Shown piece after piece: positions 40,331 to 50,600 of a stretch of 64,000 bases of DNA. The translations under genes and the position numbers were made by a program. The DNA lies in contig JAKSZU010000026.1 of assembly GCA_026018925.1 (NCBI GenBank), positions 15,925,127 through 15,989,126 on the forward strand, read 5' to 3'. The stretch's first letter is position 1. Every line of letters begins with the position of its first letter. Below the pieces are notes generated by a model. It ran no database searches and was not told where the DNA came from. It saw only the letters and a program-made list of their open reading frames with translations. The DNA comes from Tupaia tana (Eukaryota > Chordata > Mammalia > Scandentia > Tupaiidae).

Positions 40331-40458
40331 CTGGAGGGTGATTTCTCATTTTTTCTCTCACTGTCTCTCTCTCTACCGAGCATGTGCATCCTATGGGGGG
40401 AAAAAAAAGGAAAGAAAGAAAGAAAAGACAAATATGAAGGAAGTTACACAGAGTAAGG

Positions 40459-40690
40459 AGTCAGATGGTGGCACAGTGGTAAAACGTGACATTCTCTAAG
40501 GCTGACTCACGTGGGAAGGTTCTTGGTTCAAATCTGGAGACCTCCCTGAGTGTGCCAGGCACGCGTGTGCCCGTGACCTGGTCTGGCTTAATGCTGGAGG
40601 TGGATCCTACTTCAGGACCCCTTTGGGAGTGCTGTCTCTATCGTATGCATGCACATGTGCTCTTGGGGGAAAGAAACTTAAAGAAAAAAT
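40459..40690 (+). mobile_element. Type C SINE
   Basis: GATGGTGGCACAGTGGTAAA head, TTGGTTCAAATCTGGAGACC at the B box, GGGAGTGCTGTCTCTATCG, ATGCACATGTGCTCTTGGGG end. The clearest C copy in the window. Confidence 0.8.
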
Positions 40691-40751
40691 CATCACAGGG
40701 AATAAAAATATGGCAAAAAGCACAAAGACGGTACTTAGAAAATATGGCACT

Positions 40752-41238
40752 GGGACCAGCAGGTGGCATGGTGGCTAAGGCGCTGGACACTCCCACATGG
40801 CTGACCACGGTTCGAATCCCAGACCTGGTGGCTTGCTTTCTCACTTTCCCTTTCTCTCTCTCTCTCTCTCTCTGGTCAAATGGAAATAAATGAATGAATA
40901 AATAAAATGAAATTAAAAATTCTTTAAAAATAGGGAAACAGCAGTTAGCGTAATGGCTATGTCGCTGGACTCCCACATAGTCGACCGCGGTTCGCGTCTC
41001 AGACCCGGTGGCTTACAACTCACGCCGGGCGCGTGTGCGTGCGTGCCCAAGATCCCGAGAGGAGAATGGAGGAGAAGGGATTGCGGCGTGACCATCCCCC
41101 CTGGGGGGTGATTTCTCGCTTTCTGTCTCTATGTCTCTCTCTGTCTGTCTGGCGAGCGCACGCGCCCTATAGCAAAAAAAAAAAAAAAAAACCTCTCCAA
41201 AAAAAAAAAAAAATTCTTTAAAAATAAATAAATAAAAA
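40752..41238 (+). mobile_element. Type B SINE hosting a type A SINE in its tail
   Basis: GGGACCAGCAGGTGGCATGG head, CTCTGGTCAAATGGAAATAA. The tail is broken at 40932 and resumes at 41211. Outer TSD AAAATATGGCACT (40739-40751) against AAAATACGGCACT (41239-41251). Confidence 0.92.
40933..41210 (+). mobile_element. Type A SINE, young subfamily A1, nested
   Basis: GGGAAACAGCAGTTAGCGTA head, GGTTCGCGTCTCAGACCCGG, GAGCGCACGCGCCCTATAGC end with an A17 expansion before CCTCTCC. TSD AAATTCTTTAAAAATA at 40917-40932 and 41211-41226 is identical. Confidence 0.96.
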
Positions 41239-41251
41239 AAATACGGCACTA

Positions 41252-41797
41252 AAATACTAGGCAAACCCTCAGGGCCCAGTCAGCACCTTGCGCTCCTCTG
41301 TTTTTCTCCCCTGCGGCCAGCTCAGGACTTAAGAAGTGCTTGTTGCGTTCTGCTCAGCCCGGCTCAGCCCAGCTTAGTTAATTGAGTTAAGACGAGCTGA
41401 GTCGGACTGAACGTACCAGCTGGCTGGCCTGGAAGCGCTCCAAGCTGGCGATGTTAAAAATCACACTAATTCAATAAGCACGGTAGTCTAAGTCATGAAA
41501 GCGTGCTTCCCGGACCTGCCTACCTGTGTTCGGCTGGCAACGTCGGAGCCACGCTCGCTCCATAATATCATAGTTCTCACCCTGTCATCCCCCGAGCGTG
41601 TTCACCGAAGATGCCAGGCGCCAGCGTGTAGGAGGGAAAGAAAAGGAAAGTCAGGTGCAGCCGGAAGCCTCGGGGCAATGGAAGGAAGAATCCAGAGAAA
41701 GCACAGAACTGTCTGTCTGTCTGTCTGTGTACGGGTGCTGGCCACAAAGCCCTTCTTCCTGTCCAAAGCACCGTGCGTCTGGCAGAGCGACGTAACT
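41252..41797. other. Unassigned sequence, no gene
   Basis: Short GGCTCAGCCCAGCTTAG repeats near 41360. (CTGT)n near 41711. Frames are unrecognised. Confidence 0.35.
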
Positions 41798-41812
41798 AAG
41801 AGCTCACTCTCT

Positions 41813-41896
41813 CTCTTTTTTAAAATTTTATTTATTTATTCATTTATTTTCATTTGACCAGAGAAAGACAGACACACAGAGAGAAGGAAAGTGAGA
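41813..41896 (-). mobile_element. 5'-truncated type B SINE
   Basis: Only the tail half is present: ATTTATTTATTCATTTATTT, TTTGACCAGAGAAAGACAGA, GAGAGAAGGAAAGTGAGAA. The tRNA-like head is absent, yet AGCTCAYTCTCT flanks both sides, so it inserted already truncated. Confidence 0.8.
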
Positions 41897-42156
41897 AAGC
41901 TCATTCTCTTGACCCTGACTGATCCTGGCTGAAGACTTCAGCCCAACTCTGGCACCCTCAGCACCTTCACTGGCTGGTGCCCGAGAAGTCCAGAAAATGG
42001 CACCTAGTATGTTAGGTCGTGGGGAGGATCTGATGAAGCAATTTGTTTTGAGAGCTTAGCACATGGTTCCTGGAACCTTCTGAGCACTCCAGGAAAGGTT
42101 AGCTGTGATAACCAGCAGGATCAGTGCAAGGGAAGCTGTATTTGAAAACATGACTG

Positions 42157-42410
42157 TGGGGCCGGCAAGTGGCATAGTGGTTAAGGCGCTGGACTCCGAC
42201 ATGGCTGGCTGCGGTTCAAGTCCCGGAACTCACACAGGTGCATGTGCGTGCGTGCATGCGTGCGGGCCCAGAATCCTGAGAGGAGAATGGTGAAGAAGAG
42301 ATTGCAATGTGGCCATCCCCCTGGGAGGTGATTTCTCACTTTCTCTCTCTCTCTGTCTCTGTCGAGTGCATATACCCTGTAACAAAAATCTCTCTTAAAA
42401 AAAAAAATAC
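42157..42410 (+). mobile_element. Type A SINE
   Basis: GGGGCCGGCAAGTGGCATAG head, GGTTCAAGTCCCGGAACTCA (head-body joint shortened), CCCTGTAACAAAAATCTCTC end. Confidence 0.9.
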
Positions 42411-42870
42411 ATGGAGGGATCTGACACACAGAGATGGACTTCCCAGACTCTTGGAGGATGGAGTGGTTGTTTGTAAACATCCTTCTAAAGAGAAGCACAT
42501 GGTTACTATGTAAGTCTTTTGGGGATGGTGATGTGAGCTCAGAGAGTAGCAGGGGAATCTGCCTGTTTTTCTCCATTCTGGCAGGATCCTACCTATAGTA
42601 AGTCCCCAGGGGCTGCCTGCTCTGGGTGCAGGGAACTCAAAGACCAGGAAAAAACTGCAAAGGGAAGCTCCCTCTTCCTGTGCTGCTCCTAGAAAGGCTG
42701 CATCCTTGGCTAATAAATCAGGAAGATAATGCAGGGTTGTGTGTGGGGGGAGGTTGTGCCCACAAAGCTCTACCCCATTTGCACAACCAAAAGCAGAAAG
42801 GGCAAGACATGTGGTTTCTCAGACTCAATGGACACTGTTTTACCTTGTGGCCTCAGTTAAGTTTCTGCCT
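42411..42870. other. Unassigned sequence
   Basis: No recognised feature. Confidence 0.35.
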
Positions 42871-42881
42871 CTTTCTCTTTC

Positions 42882-43085
42882 TTTTTAAATTTTATTTCTT
42901 CCATGAGAGAGAGATACAGAGAGACAGCACCCCCAACGAGGTCTCCATGCCTCAATCCACCCCCAGCTTCAGCCAGCTGTGGATCAGGGCACACCTGGGC
43001 CTGGAGTACTCAGGGAGGGCTCTGGACACCACCCCAGAACTTCCCCATGGGGGTCAGCCTTATACTACCATCTGTCCACCCCATA
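42882..43085 (-). mobile_element. Type C SINE
   Basis: TTTCTTCCATGAGAGAGAGA start, GACAGCACCCCCAACGAGGT, GGGCACACCTGGGCCTGGAG, GGTCAGCCTTATACTACCAT end. TGCCTCTTT flanks on both sides. Confidence 0.7.
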
Positions 43086-43210
43086 CCCTGCCTCTTTTCT
43101 GAGCTATCGTTCCTTATTTATGAACGGATGACAAGACAGGGATCCAGCAAAAGCACTGATTTTCAAGCTTAAACAACGTGAGGAGGAGCCCTCCATTTAA
43201 GTATAAGGGA

Positions 43211-43404
43211 GGGACCAGCAGTAGGCTTAATGGCTATGTCGCTGGACTCCCATGTAGTTGACCACGGTTCAAGTCCCGGACCTGGTAGCTTAAACTCACG
43301 CCAGGCGCGTGTGTGTGCGTGCCCAAGATCCCACGAGGAAAATAGAGAAGGGATTGCGGCATGGCCATCCCCCCCGGGGGGATGATTTCTCGCTTTCGGT
43401 CTCA
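43211..43404 (+). mobile_element. Type A SINE, 3'-truncated
   Basis: Good head and body up to GATTTCTCGCTTTCGGTCTC, then the 3' end and A tail are missing. AAGTRTAMAAGGGA-like direct repeats flank it. Confidence 0.85.
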
Positions 43405-43417
43405 AGTGTACAAGGGA

Positions 43418-43889
43418 ACTGGATATACCATGGGACAGAAGAATAGCTGGGTGTGTTGAGACGGAGTGGGAGTCCCATGGCCACACGTCACCTGGCCTCC
43501 TGCTCTCCTTCACTGGCTTCCTCCCTGCAGCCGTGCCCAGGATGCCTGTTTGGAAAACCATTGAAAGATTGGAGGTGCAGGACAGGATGGGCACCAGGGG
43601 CCCCCAGGCGGTCTCAAGCAGGGTGCAGAAGGTCAGAGCACAGCCACTGTTGGTGGTGGTGCAGCACCAGAGCTCAGCCTTAGGTCCTTCCGTCCACCTG
43701 GCACCCCTTCCTCCCTTCTCTGGTAGTAGCACTGGATTTTCTTTGGAGGACCACTCACTCTCACTCCATCCTTGCAGTGCGGCGGGGCCTCTCAGATCAT
43801 TCCATTCCCTTGCCATAGTCATCGTTTCCCCAATGGGCAGCTGAACCTGTCAGACCCACTGGCCCTAACTTTAGGATTTTTATGGGGAC
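43418..43889. other. Unassigned sequence, no gene
   Basis: Overlapping frames on both strands (43453-43683, 43533-43844 plus; 43169-43822 minus, running through the SINE) show no recognisable protein. Confidence 0.35.
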
Positions 43890-44130
43890 AACCAAGCGAA
43901 TAGCTGGATTTGACCTTGGGAAGATGTCAGAGTAGATGTCTCATCTAAACGTGAAATGAACACGCAGAGTGAAGAGCTAGAGAAAGGCAAACTCCTGAAG
44001 ACTTAATTGATTGCCTAGATCCAGCCATACCTGAAGCTTGCCTCTCAGTCCAATCGTCCAGTACATCTTTGATCTGGTTCAGTCCATTGAAAGTAGGATT
44101 TTGGCACTTTACAACTGAAACCTCGTGACA
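43890..44130 (+). mobile_element. Unassigned ancient repeat, copy 2
   Basis: CTAGATCCAGCCATACCTGA, TTGATCTGGTTCAGTCCAT and CTTTACAACTGAAACCTCG run parallel to the copy at 20500-21180. Confidence 0.45.
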
Positions 44131-44297
44131 AATACACATGGGCAAGTTATTTATCCCTTTTCAATTTCTGCTTTCTCTTCTACCGAGTATCACTAAAAAT
44201 CTGAAGACCATACCTTTAAGCAGAATTGTAAACACATATATCCCATCAACAGCAGCAATATATTAGCAATAGTGGTGTTTTGAAAGTGTATTGGTTT

Positions 44298-44557
44298 TGG
44301 GACCAGCAGTTGGCATAATGGCCATGTTGCTGGACTCCCATGTAGTTGACTATGGCTTGAGTCCTGGACTCGGTGGCTTAAACTCACGCTGGGCACATAT
44401 GCATGCATGCCCAAGATCCCGAGAGGAGAATGGGGGAGAAGGGATTGTGGCATGGCCATACCCCCCAGGGGGTGACTTCTCACTTTCTGTCTCTCTGTCT
44501 CTCTCTGTCTTTCTGGCAAGTGCACATGCCCTATAGCCAAAAATAAAAAATAAAAAA
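44298..44557 (+). mobile_element. Type A SINE
   Basis: GGGACCAGCAGTTGGCATAA head, CCATACCCCCCAGGGGGTGA palindrome, CCTATAGCCAAAAATAAAAA end. TSD GAAAGTGTATTGGTTT against GAAAGTGTATTAGTTT (44282-44297, 44558-44573). Confidence 0.93.
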
Positions 44558-44573
44558 GAAAGTGTATTAGTTT

Positions 44574-44738
44574 ATTTTTTAAAGAATTCTTTATTTTTAT
44601 TTGTTATTTTTAAAAATTTGATCAGAGAGAGAGAGAAAAAAAAGGGAAAGCGAGAAAGTAAGGTCTGGGACTTGAACCGCAGTTGGCCATGTGGGAGTCC
44701 AGCACCCTTAACTGCCACACCATCTGCTGGTCCTGAAT
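44574..44738 (-). mobile_element. Type B SINE at the same target
   Basis: TTATTTTTATTTGTTATTTT tail, TTTGATCAGAGAGAGAGAG, CCATCTGCTGGTCCTG end. TGTATTAGTTT at 44563-44573 and 44740-44750. Confidence 0.9.
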
Positions 44739-44837
44739 ATGTATTAGTTTTAAGGAAAGGGAACAAGGATTGGTTAGTATCAGGCCACTTTAGTCTAAAG
44801 GAGGGTAGAGAAGAGTAATGGGCAGATAAATATTCTT

Positions 44838-45075
44838 TATTTTTGAGAAGCTTTTAGCCATCGGGCACATACACTCGCTGGTGAGACAGAGACAGAAAGG
44901 GAGAAATCACCCCCTGGGGGGGATGGCCACACCACAATCTCTTCTCCTCCATTCTCCTCTCAGGATCTTGGGCATGCACACACACGTGTCCACTGTGAGT
45001 TTTAAGCCTCTGGGACTGGACTTGAACTGTGGTCAACCACGTGAGAGTCCAGTGCCTTAACCACCACACCACACA
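44838..45075 (-). mobile_element. Type A SINE, diverged
   Basis: GAAGCTTTTAGCCATCGGGC start, CCCCCTGGGGGGGATGG palindrome; the head stops at CCACCACACCACACAAAC with no CTGGTCCC end. Confidence 0.85.
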
Positions 45076-45927
45076 AACAAATGGGAGGAATCAAGAGCAG
45101 GCTGGTCTTATAATTAGGAAGTGCCCTCAGAGTGCCCCTGAGGCTCCCGGATGGGAGGGTTACAAAGATGACCAAGGGGCTCATGACTGCAGAAGGGGCT
45201 GAGCCAGAGGAAAACCTCTCAATCCCACAAGCCCCCAGACTCTTGAGTACAGGGAAATCCTAGGGACCAACTGCGCACTTGTCTTAGAACAGAGGGGCCA
45301 GAAGCCCAGACTCCACACAGGTGGGTGATCTCCTGGACACACCCTTGAAATTCCTGGCCTGCTTCATGTGGGTGACCAAGTCTTCCCTGAAAAGACAAGA
45401 CAGGCCATTTGTGGTTCCTGGGACCACCATCTTGGAACACCACTGGGGTCTGCTCAGGATCCCTAGAAATTCAAAAGCCCTGGGCTCTCCTTGTCACAGC
45501 CATTGCTCAGAAATGTCACCAGCGGAATTTTCCCACAGGATATTTTGCAACCACTCAGATGTTTCATTTTCCATTGTTCCCCAGCCCTTCTGGGAGCCCG
45601 GACTGTCAAAGCAGCCGCAAACACAGCCTGCTTTTCCCCCAGGGTCTCACAGCGCCTGCTCGCCTCCCCTGCACGTTGGGAAGCTGACGTTGGCAGGAGG
45701 CGGTCGGCTCGGCCAGGGAATAAGGTCTGTTAGTCAACTAGTGAAGCAAGGCAGCAAAGGGAATACCCGCCTCTACCCAGCCCAGACCGCGGGGGAAGCC
45801 CTGCTTCGTGCTATCCTCTGGTTACTAATATGATTGCGGCGACTAATAATTACATTTGTAGAAAGGAATCCCTTCCACAAATTTGAAGCCTTTGACTTCA
45901 CAATGCAGCATTAATGTTTCACTTTTA
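45076..45927. other. SINE-free sequence, no gene
   Basis: About 850 bp. The end (TGATTGCGGCGACTAATAAT and TGAAGCCTTTGACTTCACAA) has the look of conserved non-coding DNA, which one sequence cannot prove. Confidence 0.35.
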
Positions 45928-45940
45928 AAATATGAACTTA

Positions 45941-46212
45941 TGGACCAACAGATGGTGTAATGGTTATGTCACTGGACTCCCACATACTTGACCACGGTTT
46001 GAGTCCCAGACCCGGCGGCTTAAAACTCACGTGGTGTGTGTGTGCGCGTGTGTCTGCCCAAAATCCCAAGAGGAGAATGGAGGAGAAGGGATTGTGGCAT
46101 GGCCATCTTCCCTGGGGGGGTGATTTCTTGTTTTCTGTCTCTCTGTCTCTCCAGCGAGCACACGTGCCCTATAGCAAAAATCTCTCTCTCTCTCAAAATA
46201 AATAAATAAATA
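45941..46212 (+). mobile_element. Type A SINE
   Basis: GGACCAACAGATGGTGTAAT head, GTGTGTGTGTGCGCGTGTG arm, CCTATAGCAAAAATCTCTC, (AAAT)n tail. TSD around ATATGAACTT. Confidence 0.92.
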
Positions 46213-46352
46213 ACATATGAACTTGAATCTTTTTTTCCCCTGACTTAGAGGGTTTCAGTGGAATTCCAAGTTGTATAGGTACCTCAGTGTTTAGAAAAGA
46301 CAACCCGTCTTGATCGATTGATTAATTGACTGATTGAAAAGTACCTATTTTG

Positions 46353-46630
46353 AGGGTCATCTCATGGCCTTCATGGTTGGGAGAGCTGGATCCCACACGG
46401 CCAACCATACAGTTCCCATCTGAGACCCGGCGGCTTGAGAAATGCAGTAGGCACACGTGCGTGCATGCCTGGAGTCCCAAAAGGAGAGAAATGGAGGGAC
46501 GCAGATTGTGGCATGAGTGTGCCCCATGGGGGGAGGTGCTTTCTCACTTTGTCTCTCTTTCTCTTTCACTCTCTGTCTCTCCCTGGCGAGTGCACGTGCC
46601 CTCTGACAGAGTTTGCAAAGAAAGAAAAGT
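46353..46630 (+). mobile_element. Old A SINE
   Basis: GGATCCCACACGGCCAACC head, CGGCTTGAGAAATGCAGTAG, CCCCATGGGGGGAGGTGC, GTGCCCTCTGACAGAGTTTG end. Confidence 0.75.
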
Positions 46631-46763
46631 AGCTGTTTCAAGGCAGTGTGCACTGGGCATCTTGGAGACCCGAATATGAAGAAAGCCTGTTCACAGGCAG
46701 CTATGGTGTAGGGAAGGCTAGAGCTTCTGAGGTGACATGGGATGTTAGAGGGACTGGAAGTTT

Positions 46764-47013
46764 GGGACCAGCAGTTGGCGTAATGGCTATGTCGCTGGAC
46801 TCCCATGTAGTCAACTGCAGTTCAAGTCCCAGACCCGGTGGCTTAACTCACGCCGGGCAATTGCGCGTGTGTGCTCAAGATCCCGAGAGGAGAATGGAGG
46901 AGAAGGGATTGTGGCATGGCCACCCCCCACCCCCACCTGGGGGGTGATTTCTCGCTTTCTGTCTCTCTGTCTCTTTCTGGCAAGTGCACACACCCTATAG
47001 CAAAAAAAAAAAT
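46764..47013 (+). mobile_element. Type A SINE
   Basis: GGGACCAGCAGTTGGCGTAA head, palindrome expanded to CCCCCCACCCCCACCTGGGG, CACCCTATAGCAAAAAAAAA end, followed by a G run. Confidence 0.93.
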
Positions 47014-47690
47014 AAGGGGGGGGGGGACTGAGGGGTGGGTAGGAGTCGCCAGACAGACATGGCGTGGTCTACCGGCAGATGACAGGGTCTTAGTACACGC
47101 GGAATACATAGGCCCAGTGAGCGCACGGCATAACCCAATTTACTGGGGGACAGCAATAGTGAAGTGGCTTCCTCATGTCCGCTCACCAGGGCCACCCTCT
47201 GCTCAGCAGAGGTTGCCCTAGCCACAAGTTGAGTTCCGCAGTCATTCACGCCCTCATCCATTAAAGCCACAAATGAGAATTTCGGATGGGCCAAGTAGAG
47301 TCTAGGTGCTGGGGAAACAGAAGGGACCGGAACCAACCTGGTGCTTTTCCCTCAGGGCCTCCCTACTCCCTGCATGGCAGAGCCGTTAACAAACACGAAT
47401 GTAGAACAGGAAAAGGACAGCAGAGGAACAGGCCGCATGCGCGTGCGAGTCCCTGCCGGCCCCTCCCTGACTCAGCTCCCCAGCGCCCAGTGCTGTAGGG
47501 TCGAAGCTTCCTGCAGCAGAACTCTGGAGACCAAGCAGAACCGACAACAAAGATGTCGTCTGCGGTGACAACCTCACTTTATCGTTTACAGGGCACTTTT
47601 ACATCCATGGACGGCTTGGGTCCCACCAGCAAGACTCAGGGAGGCAATTTAAGAGTTACTTCCTTCTCAGGGGAGGGACCCAAGGCATGC
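47014..47690. other. Unassigned sequence, no gene
   Basis: No SINE. Frames on both strands are unrecognised. Confidence 0.35.
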
Positions 47691-47860
47691 CCAGTGAAGG
47701 GACAGGCTAGCCTGAGGTCACACAGCTAGAAGGGCCAAGAATGCTGTGACTTTTACAAATACAGAAACAGTAGAACAAAGTGGCTGTTTTATTTTCCCCC
47801 AGTCATACCATGGGTCAGATGGGTACAGAGGCAACCCAAGTGCAAAATTCTAACCAGGAA
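47691..47860. mobile_element. MIR-like fragment
   Basis: GCCTGAGGTCACACAGCTAG and CATACCATGGGTCAGATGGG are MIR-like on either side of about 100 bp of decayed text. Confidence 0.4.
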
Positions 47861-47927
47861 GGGAAACAGAGGGTCTTGAGACAGCCATGTCTCAGAGCCT
47901 GAGTTTTTTGTTGTTCATTTGTTTGGT

Positions 47928-48489
47928 TGTTTTTTGTTTTTGTTTATTTAAAAAGAGATTTTTGCTATAGGGCATGTGCACTTGCTGGAGATCCAGAGAC
48001 AGACAGAGAGACAGAAAGTGAGAAATCACCCCTCCCAGGGGGACAGCCCCACCCCAATCCCTTCTCCTCCATTCTCCTCTCGGGATCTTGGGCACACACA
48101 CATACACACACACACCTGGTGTGGGTCTGGGTCTGGGATTCAAACCACAGTCAACGGGAACCAGCAGTTAGCGTAATGGCTATGTCGCTGGACTCCCACG
48201 TAGTCGACCGCGGTTCGCGTCTCGGACCCGGTGGCTTACAACTCACGCCGGGCGCGTGTGCGTGCGTGCCCAGGATCCCGAGGGGAGAATGGAGGAGAAG
48301 GGATTGCGGCGTGACCATCCCCCCTGGGGGGTGATTTCTCGCTTTCTGTCTCTATGTCTCTCTCTGTCTGTCTGGCGAGCGCACGCGCCCTATAGCGAAA
48401 AACCTCTCCAAAAAAAAAAAAAAAAAAAAAACCCACAGTCAACTACATGGGAGTCCAGCGACGTAGCCATTACACCATCTGCTGATCCC
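47928..48489 (-). mobile_element. Type A SINE split by an opposite-strand type A SINE
   Basis: Left: GATTTTTGCTATAGGGCATG to CAAACCACAGTCAAC. Right: CCACAGTCAACTACATGGGA to CATCTGCTGATCCCT. The palindrome has changed to CCCCTCCCAGGGGGACAG. Confidence 0.92.
48156..48430 (+). mobile_element. Type A SINE, young subfamily A1, nested
   Basis: Near-consensus. A box TTAGCGTAATGG (48168-48179), B box GGTTCGCGTCT (48212-48222), arm GGGCGCGTG (48250-48258), C6-T-G6 palindrome (48319-48331), arm CACGCGCCC (48382-48390). TSD CCACAGTCAAC (48145-48155, 48433-48443) comes from the host SINE. Confidence 0.97.
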
Positions 48490-48551
48490 TGGGGGAGGGT
48501 TTAATACAGGAAATGAATTCAAATTCATATCTCTTCCAATGGGATGTCTTT

Positions 48552-48578
48552 TTATTTTTAGATTATTTTATTTACATT

Positions 48579-48618
<40 letters not shown>

Positions 48619-48768
48619 TATTTATTTAAATTTGACCAGAGAGGTAGGAGTAGTGAGAAAGAGAGGGGAAGAGAAAGTGAAAAAGCAAGCCACCAGGTCC
48701 GGGACTCGAACCTCAGTCAGTTGTTTGAGAGTCCAACACCCTTAACCAGCATGTCACCTACCGGCCCC
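48552..48768 (-). mobile_element. Type B SINE with (TTTC)n tail
   Basis: (TTTC)n at 48577-48619, AAATTTGACCAGAGAGGTAG, GGGACTCGAACCTCAG, CACCTACCGGCCCC end. GTGGGATGYCTTT-type TSD. Confidence 0.9.
48577..48619. repeat. (TTTC)n microsatellite
   Basis: About 10 units inside the SINE tail. Confidence 0.95.
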
Positions 48769-48894
48769 AGTGGGATGCCTTTCTGAAGTCACAGAAATTC
48801 ACCTTTATCCACAATCCTGATTTCTCAGACATCAAAATAGTCCTGGGTGTTGGTGGTGTGTGTGTGTATGTGGGGGGGGGGGGTGGTCCTTAAC

Positions 48895-49020
48895 ACTTCC
48901 ATTTTCCAGAGGAGGAGACTGAGTCCCTGCTGCACACAATACAGCAGTAGCAGAAGCAGAATTCGAACTCTAGACCATCTGATTCCAGGATCAGTGGAGC
49001 GCCTGATCCCAGAGCTGCCT
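48895..49020 (-). mobile_element. MIR remnant
   Basis: CCATTTTCCAGAGGAGGAGA and AGCAGAATTCGAACTCTAGA are in MIR order. Confidence 0.5.
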
Positions 49021-50464
49021 CCCCAGGGCGGGCCTCAGGGTCTGGACAGCTGCGTTCTGGAGGAGGCGATGGGGGGAGGCAGGGCCCAGGGGCGGAGGTG
49101 GCTGCAGCCGCCCAAGGAATGCAGTCCTGCCCGCCCCCTTTTTAACACGATGGCATCCCTGACAGACACCCTTGTCCTTTTTCTGTGCTGGCCTTAGTAA
49201 CACAATAAATAAAGCCTTAGAGGAACGTGACCTGAGCCAGGCAGTAAATGATGGCACTGTCCGTCGTACGCGACTGTTGAAACAAACACAGACTGTAATC
49301 ATCGGGCACCGGGAGAAAGACATTTGGCAAATGAGATTCCATTTTCACATTGGTTTGTGCTGAGCATATAAATTTCCTGCGGGCCGGCCAGCGTTGGGGA
49401 TGTGTAATTGATTGCCTGCATTATAATAAACAAGCCGTGACAGGTGATCATTCATCATATTCCCCCGAACGTTCCAGCACACCCGAAAACGGAGGAAGAG
49501 AGGGAACGCACGAGTGAGGGGAGAGGAGAAGGACCTGGGGGAGGGGAGGGGGGTCGGGAAGACCCAGTATTCCCGATAGACAGCGAGCCAGGGAAGGGGC
49601 GCGGGAGGGAATCCGCTGAGCGGGCTCGGGGAAAGTGAAAGCAATTACTATAATTCTTTTGATTATCTAATTTGTTCTTTCTGGCCTTCGTTATATGACC
49701 TCCCCCCCTCCCAACTCTAACATAGGAGGTCCCCCACGGGGACTGGGGAAGGCACAGAGAAGGCTCCTTCCAAGATCGCGGAGAGGAGGGGGGAGGGCGA
49801 GGTGGGGGAGGGGCCGCGTCTAGCTGTAACCCGAGTAGATGCATTCGGGGAAACCGCGGGAGGAGGCCGTGCGCGCGCGCCTGTGCGCTTCCAGGACTTA
49901 GCTCGGCTTTTGCATTACGACGTCTTCAATCAGAGGGGTGGGAGCCAGCTTCTTTAAATGCATTTTTTTTTTTAAAAGGAGGAGGGTGTTGAAAAAAACA
50001 ACTGAAAAGTTCCTTTTGTTAAAGAAAAGGACAAAATCCAAGTTGGCCTCAGATCACTCTTTCCTTCTCCTTCGCGCCCCGTCCCCACCCTCGCCTCTCT
50101 CTGCCCTTAGTCCCAGGGCCGGGGCCCGAATAGGAGCATCCTCTTCTCCAGGCGTCCCCACCTAGACAGACACAAGGAGGGAAGCATAGTGGCATATGAA
50201 GGACAGAAAGACAGATGAAGAGCCCTCGAGCCAGCCCCAAGTATTAAATTAGTACTTACATTATGCAAAAACCAAGGCCCTCAACCAGAGGGTAAGTGAA
50301 CGGGGCAGGGGCCAAGGGAGGGATCCGTTCCAGCCCAGTTTCCCCAATTCTCACCCTGCCCATTTCAACCTCTCCCCACGCCCTCCAGTCCTGCGCCCTC
50401 TCTCATCTTCACGCAGGTACGGAATTCTTAGCGCAGGTGGGAGCCGCCAACCTAGCGAGCTGGG

Positions 50465-50600
50465 TGCCTAGGGGGCGTGGCCTGCGCTAACACCGGGGGC
50501 GGGGCTTGGGTGAGGCTTAGGTGGGGGCGGAGCCCAGGCTGGAAGGGGCGGAGCAAATACGGAAGAAAGGCAGCGTTATGGCTACTTCGCTGCTACTCGC
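50465..50600. promoter_or_regulatory. Candidate GC-box promoter region
   Basis: GGGGGCGTGGC (50471-50481), GGGGGCGGGGC (50495-50505), GGGGGCGGAG (50523-50532) and GGGGCGGAG (50545-50553) lie within 85 bp, a density typical of Sp1-type CpG promoters. No TATA box or recognised first exon follows. The call rests on the motif cluster alone. Confidence 0.4.

Larger units (their letters stand above)
39732..40425 (+). mobile_element. Type A SINE broken by two insertions
   Basis: Three pieces: 39732-39826 (GGGCCAGCAGGTGGTGTGG to CTTGAAAATCACACTGG), 39961-40067 (TTGGGCACATGTGCGTACAT to CTGGAGGGTGATTTCT), 40347-40425 (CTCTCACTGTCTCTCTCTCT to ATCCTATGGGGGGAAAA). Confidence 0.88.

Noticed and set aside
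43169..43822. 217-codon minus-strand frame
   Set aside because: Its C-terminal part is a translated SINE, the rest matches nothing.
48168..48222. Functional tRNA genes
   Set aside because: A- and B-box motifs are present in all SINE heads, but none folds as a complete tRNA with anticodon arm and they are part of dispersed repeats.
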